The notes under the pieces: generated by a model | Database searches by the model: none | Told to the model about the DNA's origin: nothing | The model's input: only the letters and a program-made list of their open reading frames with translations | In this document: positions 13,859 through 17,031 of the stretch, piece after piece | Position numbering within the stretch: position 1 is the first letter of the stretch | Layout: every line of letters starts with the position of its first letter | Source: Bacillota bacterium | GTDB lineage: Bacteria; Bacillota; Clostridia; Oscillospirales; Ruminococcaceae | Direction of reading: 5' to 3' | Length of the DNA stretch: 17,031 bases | Assembly: GCA_023395435.1 (NCBI GenBank) | Contig: JAEWZG010000054.1 | Span: 1-17,031, forward strand | Made by a program: the position numbers and the translations under genes

Positions 13859-16669
13859 ATGCTTTTTAAAAATGCTTTAAAAAAGGATACTTATAGAGAA
13901 ATACGTATTTCACTGAGCAGATTTCTTTCTATATTTGCTATTGTGGCTCTTGGAGCTGGTTTTCTTGTCGGACTTAAGGCAACAAGCCCTGATATGAAAA
14001 AAACTGCATTGAATTATTTTGAAGACCAAAATCTCATGGATCTTAAACTAATGACAACATTGGGTATTTCATCAGATGATGTTTCAGCTGTTAATGAGGT
14101 TGAAGGTGTGACGGGAGTTATGCCAAGCTATACACAGGATCTTTTCGTTCAGGCGGACGGCGAAAGCCTTGTTTTAAAGGCAATTTCCTACAACAAGAGA
14201 ATAGAAAAAGATGATATTTATAATATAAACCGCCCTGTTGTGCTTAAAGGAAGAATGCCTGAAAAATCAGGAGAATGTGCTATTGAATTAAAAATTACTT
14301 CCCCTGAAAGCTTTAAAATCGGTAATTATATAACATTCACTACCCCTGACGAAACAAAACCTATGAGCAATTACCTCAAGACTGACAAATATAAAATTGT
14401 CGGAATAATAAGCTCGCCTTCTTATATCGGATATAAGAGAGGTCAGACAAAAATAGGAAATGGTAAGATAGAAAGTTATGTACTTCTCCCAGAGGAAGAT
14501 TTTAACTTGCCTTATTATACTGAACTTTTTGCAACTGTCAAAGGGCTTGATAATGTTGATCCTTTTTCTAATGAATACAAGGAGAAGCTGGAAAAATATA
14601 TACCACAAATAAAAGACGCTTTAACAAGAAGCGTAAATGTAAGATATGATAAGCTTATTGCAGAAGCTAAAAGAGATCTTGACAAAGCTAAAAGCGAGCT
14701 TGAAGGTGCAAAATACCTTGCTTCAGCTGATTACAATACGCTTGTCAATGATGTTAAAAAGGGTGAAGCGACAGTAAAACAGCTTAAGCTTGAATATGAC
14801 ATACAGGATGCCACAGGCAATTCAACGAAAAACCTTACAAAAGCTTTAATTGTTCAGACTCAGAATAAAATTAATCTTGCGAAGAACAAAATTCATATGA
14901 TTGAAACTAATAATCTTCCTTCAAAAGCAGAAACTGAAAAGGAAATTGTGGGTTATGAACAACAGATAAAATCCACACAGTCACAGATTGAAAACTTCAA
15001 GAAGCCTGTGGTTTATTCTTTTGACAGAAATTCTAATGAGGATTATGCGAACTTTTCAAGTGATAGTGAAAAGGTTGATTCCGTCTCAAAGGTCTTCCCT
15101 TTCTTTTTTATTCTTGTGGCAGCACTAGTATGCCTCACAACAATGACGAGAATGGTTGAAGAAAACAGGACGCAGATTGGAACACTTAAGGCTCTTGGCT
15201 ATAGTAAGTCAGCTATTGCATCAAAGTTCCTTATTTATGGTGTAACGGCTACTACATTTGGTTGCTTTTTCGGAATGTGGCTTGGCTTTAAGACGCTACC
15301 AGCTATTATATTTAAGAGCTATAAAATGCTGTACAACATTCCTGGTTTTGTTACGCCTTTCAAGTGGGATTATGCTATCATAACATACCTTGTTTCACTT
15401 GTATGCGTCGTGCTCGTTGTGCTTTATGCTTGCCTTAGTGAGCTAAAATCAAACCCGGCTCAGATAATGCGACCAAAATCACCACCGAATGGAAAGAGAG
15501 TTCTTCTTGAACGCTTCCCGATAATATGGAACAAATTTAGCTTTTTAAGAAAGGTTACCTTCAGGAATCTTTTCAGATATAAAAGAAGATTTTTTATGGC
15601 AGTTATCGGAATTGCTGGCTGCACTGCACTAATGCTTGCAGGCTTTGGAGTAAGCAATTCAGTTGCCTCTATCGCCGTAAAACAGTTTGATTCAATATTC
15701 GTGTTTGATGGAATGGCTTCTGTTAAAACAGATAGTGATATTAACAAGACACAACAGCTTTTCGACAATGACCTTATAAGTGAAAATATGCAATCATATC
15801 AATCAAACTTTGACCTTTATTTTAAGAAGGAAACAAGAAATGTGAATCTTCTTATTCCTAAAAATACTGGTGAGATGGAAAAGTACATTCATCTTCACGA
15901 AAGAGTATCAGGCAAAAAACTTAATCTCGATGACAGCGGTGTAATTATAAACGAAAAGCTTGCAAAGCTCCTTAAAATAAAGGTTGGAGATACTGTTGCT
16001 ATACAGAATCTTGATCATCAACCTAAAAAAGTCAAGGTAACAGGAATTAATGAAAATTATACACTCCACTACATTTATATGACACCAAAGCTATACAACT
16101 CATTATATGGCTCAGAGCCAAAGTATAATTCTATTGTATTCAATATGTATGATGCTACAGCTGATAATGAAAATGCCTTATCATCGTCAATACTTAAAAA
16201 TGAAGATATTCTCGGCATACAATTCTCATCTGCTTCTGGCAAAACATTTCTTAACATGGCAAATAGCCTTAATTCAATTGTAATTGTCCTAATTATATGT
16301 GCAGGAGCACTTGCATTCATAGTTTTATACAATCTTTCAAATATCAATATTACTGAGCGTGCAAGAGAGCTTGCAACAATAAAGGTACTGGGCTTCTACG
16401 ACAAGGAAATTTCCAATTACATTAATCGTGAGAATACAGTTTCATCAATAATAGGTATGATAGTTGGACTGATTCTCGGTATATTTCTCCACAGGTTTGT
16501 TATTATAACAGCTGAGGTTGATATTGTAATGTTCAATAGAATAATTAAATGGCAAAGCTTTATATATTCTGGTACGCTTACTCTTGCATTTACCTTTATT
16601 ATCAATTTTATTTTACATTTTAAGCTCAAGAAGGTTGATATGGTAGAGTCACTAAAATCAATAGAATAA
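13859..16669 (+). CDS. FtsX/MacB-type ABC permease with extracellular coiled coil
   Basis: A 936-residue permease with a duplicated FtsX layout and about eight transmembrane helices. TM1 is at ~22-40. A large extracellular part (~41-405) follows, with a heptad-rich coiled coil at roughly 256-385. Then come TM2-4 (~411-432, 450-475, 503-528) with the FtsX-type TRMVEENRTQIGTLKALGYS loop. TM5 (~578-603) is preceded by a basic stretch. A second extracellular domain (~604-800) leads to TM6-8, with the matching ITERARELATIKVLGF loop. The paired E-x-R-x-x-I-x-x-L-K-A/V-L-G motifs contact the ATPase. AAGGAG overlaps the ATPase stop, so the two are coupled. Related Clostridia permeases often have longer coiled coils. 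It probably extrudes lipids, peptides or drugs, or senses envelope damage; the substrate is not deducible. Confidence 0.88.
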   Translation: MLFKNALKKDTYREIRISLSRFLSIFAIVALGAGFLVGLKATSPDMKKTALNYFEDQNLMDLKLMTTLGISSDDVSAVNEVEGVTGVMPSYTQDLFVQADGESLVLKAISYNKRIEKDDIYNINRPVVLKGRMPEKSGECAIELKITSPESFKIGNYITFTTPDETKPMSNYLKTDKYKIVGIISSPSYIGYKRGQTKIGNGKIESYVLLPEEDFNLPYYTELFATVKGLDNVDPFSNEYKEKLEKYIPQIKDALTRSVNVRYDKLIAEAKRDLDKAKSELEGAKYLASADYNTLVNDVKKGEATVKQLKLEYDIQDATGNSTKNLTKALIVQTQNKINLAKNKIHMIETNNLPSKAETEKEIVGYEQQIKSTQSQIENFKKPVVYSFDRNSNEDYANFSSDSEKVDSVSKVFPFFFILVAALVCLTTMTRMVEENRTQIGTLKALGYSKSAIASKFLIYGVTATTFGCFFGMWLGFKTLPAIIFKSYKMLYNIPGFVTPFKWDYAIITYLVSLVCVVLVVLYACLSELKSNPAQIMRPKSPPNGKRVLLERFPIIWNKFSFLRKVTFRNLFRYKRRFFMAVIGIAGCTALMLAGFGVSNSVASIAVKQFDSIFVFDGMASVKTDSDINKTQQLFDNDLISENMQSYQSNFDLYFKKETRNVNLLIPKNTGEMEKYIHLHERVSGKKLNLDDSGVIINEKLAKLLKIKVGDTVAIQNLDHQPKKVKVTGINENYTLHYIYMTPKLYNSLYGSEPKYNSIVFNMYDATADNENALSSSILKNEDILGIQFSSASGKTFLNMANSLNSIVIVLIICAGALAFIVLYNLSNINITERARELATIKVLGFYDKEISNYINRENTVSSIIGMIVGLILGIFLHRFVIITAEVDIVMFNRIIKWQSFIYSGTLTLAFTFIINFILHFKLKKVDMVESLKSIE

Positions 16670-16693
16670 TCATTAATTTAGCGACATTAGGGG

Positions 16694-16722
16694 TTACTCT
16701 TATACTTTAGTTTATAGGGTAA
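16694..16722 (+). terminator. Possible weak terminator hairpin after the FtsX-type permease
   Basis: TTACTCTTATA (16694-16704) can pair with TATAGGGTAA (16713-16722), with one wobble and one bulge. The following bases, AAGATATTATTTTG, are only partly T-rich. It is the only candidate before the next promoter, so transcription may read through. Confidence 0.3.
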
Positions 16723-16738
16723 AAGATATTATTTTGTA

Positions 16739-16767
16739 TTGTGAATTGATTAATAATATGGTATTAT
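16739..16767 (+). promoter_or_regulatory. Extended -10 promoter for the 56-residue small protein
   Basis: TTGTGA (16739-16744, 4/6), a 17-base spacer and TGGTATTAT, giving the -10 TATTAT at 16762-16767 with an extended TGn. Start is predicted near 16774. It probably also serves the downstream ychF-like gene. Confidence 0.55.
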
Positions 16768-16802
16768 ATTTATATTGCTTTTATTAGAAAGGGCGTAATT
16801 TG

Positions 16803-16973
16803 ATGAGAAAATCAACAACTGTTCTTACATCTGCTTTATTCTTTTTTATCGGAGTTATTGTCGGATTTGCTTTTGCTCCTGCAAAGAACGGAGTTTCAAT
16901 AGGAAATAACAGTGGTAATTATTACGGACCTAATGCTTCTAAAGAATTTGATAAAGAAGAATCTAAAGAATAA
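16803..16973 (+). CDS. 56-residue single-pass membrane protein
   Basis: MRKSTTVLTS, then a hydrophobic helix (about 8-26, ending GFAFAPAKNG), then a Gly/Asn-rich stretch and an acidic/Lys-rich tail KEFDKEESKE. The G-F-x-F-A-P-x-K-x-G pattern after a membrane helix resembles the start of YtxH-like proteins, but the usual long coiled tail is missing. No Cys for lipidation and no clear signal peptidase site, so it is probably membrane-anchored. GAAAGGG (16787-16793) lies nine bases upstream. It lies 31 bases before the ychF-like start and likely shares its mRNA. Function unknown. Confidence 0.7.
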   Translation: MRKSTTVLTSALFFFIGVIVGFAFAPAKNGVSIGNNSGNYYGPNASKEFDKEESKE

Positions 16974-17004
16974 TATTTTTCTTAAATGAAAGGACATTTT
17001 AATA

Positions 17005-17031
17005 ATGAAACTTGGTATGGTCGGACTTCCT
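17005..17031 (+). CDS. ychF: 5' end of a YchF-like translation-associated ATPase, cut by the window edge
   Basis: Nine codons read MKLGMVGLP, matching the N-terminus of YchF/OLA1 family P-loop ATPases (typically M-x-x-x-G-[IM]-V-G-L-P-N-V-G-K-S); the Walker A loop would come next, beyond the window. GAAAGGA (16988-16994) lies ten bases upstream. Only nine residues are visible, so the call rests on a short but distinctive string. Confidence 0.7.

Noticed and set aside
1..17031. tRNA or rRNA genes, CRISPR arrays, phage genes, toxin-antitoxin pairs
   Set aside because: I scanned for tRNA T-loop signatures, regularly spaced repeats and phage or toxin motifs and saw none. A covariance-model search would be the decisive check.

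Overview
The window looks like chromosomal DNA from a low-GC Gram-positive anaerobe, most likely class Clostridia (Oscillospirales/Ruminococcaceae-like is my best guess). The grounds are AT-rich intergenic DNA, strong purine-rich ribosome binding sites, densely coupled operons, a FeoA-FeoB-FeoB-associated Cys-rich peptide operon, a YnbB-type methionine gamma-lyase-like protein and a long-form PRPP synthetase. All family calls come from reading motifs; no database search was run.

Left part (1-5937, minus strand). Read 5'->3' on the minus strand, murD (5937-4543) comes first. A 368-base non-coding stretch follows, holding two diverged direct repeats exactly 300 bp apart and a 12-bp hairpin. Next is a tightly coupled four-gene operon: two M42-family metallo-aminopeptidases, a GNAT acetyltransferase-like protein and a PLP-dependent methionine gamma-lyase-like enzyme. 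Their junctions overlap by 1, 4 and 4 nt. A further gene starts at 31 and runs off the left edge; it has its own good promoter in the 69-base gap.

Middle part (5938-10180). A 376-base divergent intergenic region separates murD from prs (PRPP synthetase, plus strand), which ends in a clear intrinsic terminator. An iron-uptake operon follows: a near-consensus promoter, a leader rich in small inverted repeats (candidate iron-regulator operator), feoA, feoB and a 52-residue Cys-rich membrane peptide, closed by a bidirectional terminator. The FeoB G domain carries a His-rich insertion of about 19 residues between its G2 and G3 motifs, the most unusual coding feature in the window.

Right part (10191-16669). 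Two ABC transport units diverge from a shared regulatory region. Leftward: a YtrA-like GntR regulator, an ABC ATPase, a six-TM permease-like protein, a 40-residue membrane micro-protein and a second membrane protein. Rightward: a MacB/LolD-type ATPase and a 936-residue FtsX-type permease with a coiled-coil extracellular region. A 29-bp near-perfect palindrome lies just upstream of the GntR gene and is the obvious operator. The set resembles a split, divergent version of the Bacillus ytr locus (GntR + BcrA-type ABC + MacB-type ABC), suggesting a cell-envelope stress or antibiotic-responsive module. I see no cargo or biosynthetic gene, so the substrate is unknown.

Right edge. A 56-residue single-TM small protein with its own extended -10 promoter precedes the first nine codons of a gene that looks like ychF. 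I found no tRNA, rRNA, CRISPR array, transposase or phage gene. Most of the window is housekeeping or ordinary accessory content. The best leads are the His-rich FeoB insertion, the GntR palindrome with the divergent ABC pair, the 40-residue micro-protein and the 300-bp repeat pair.
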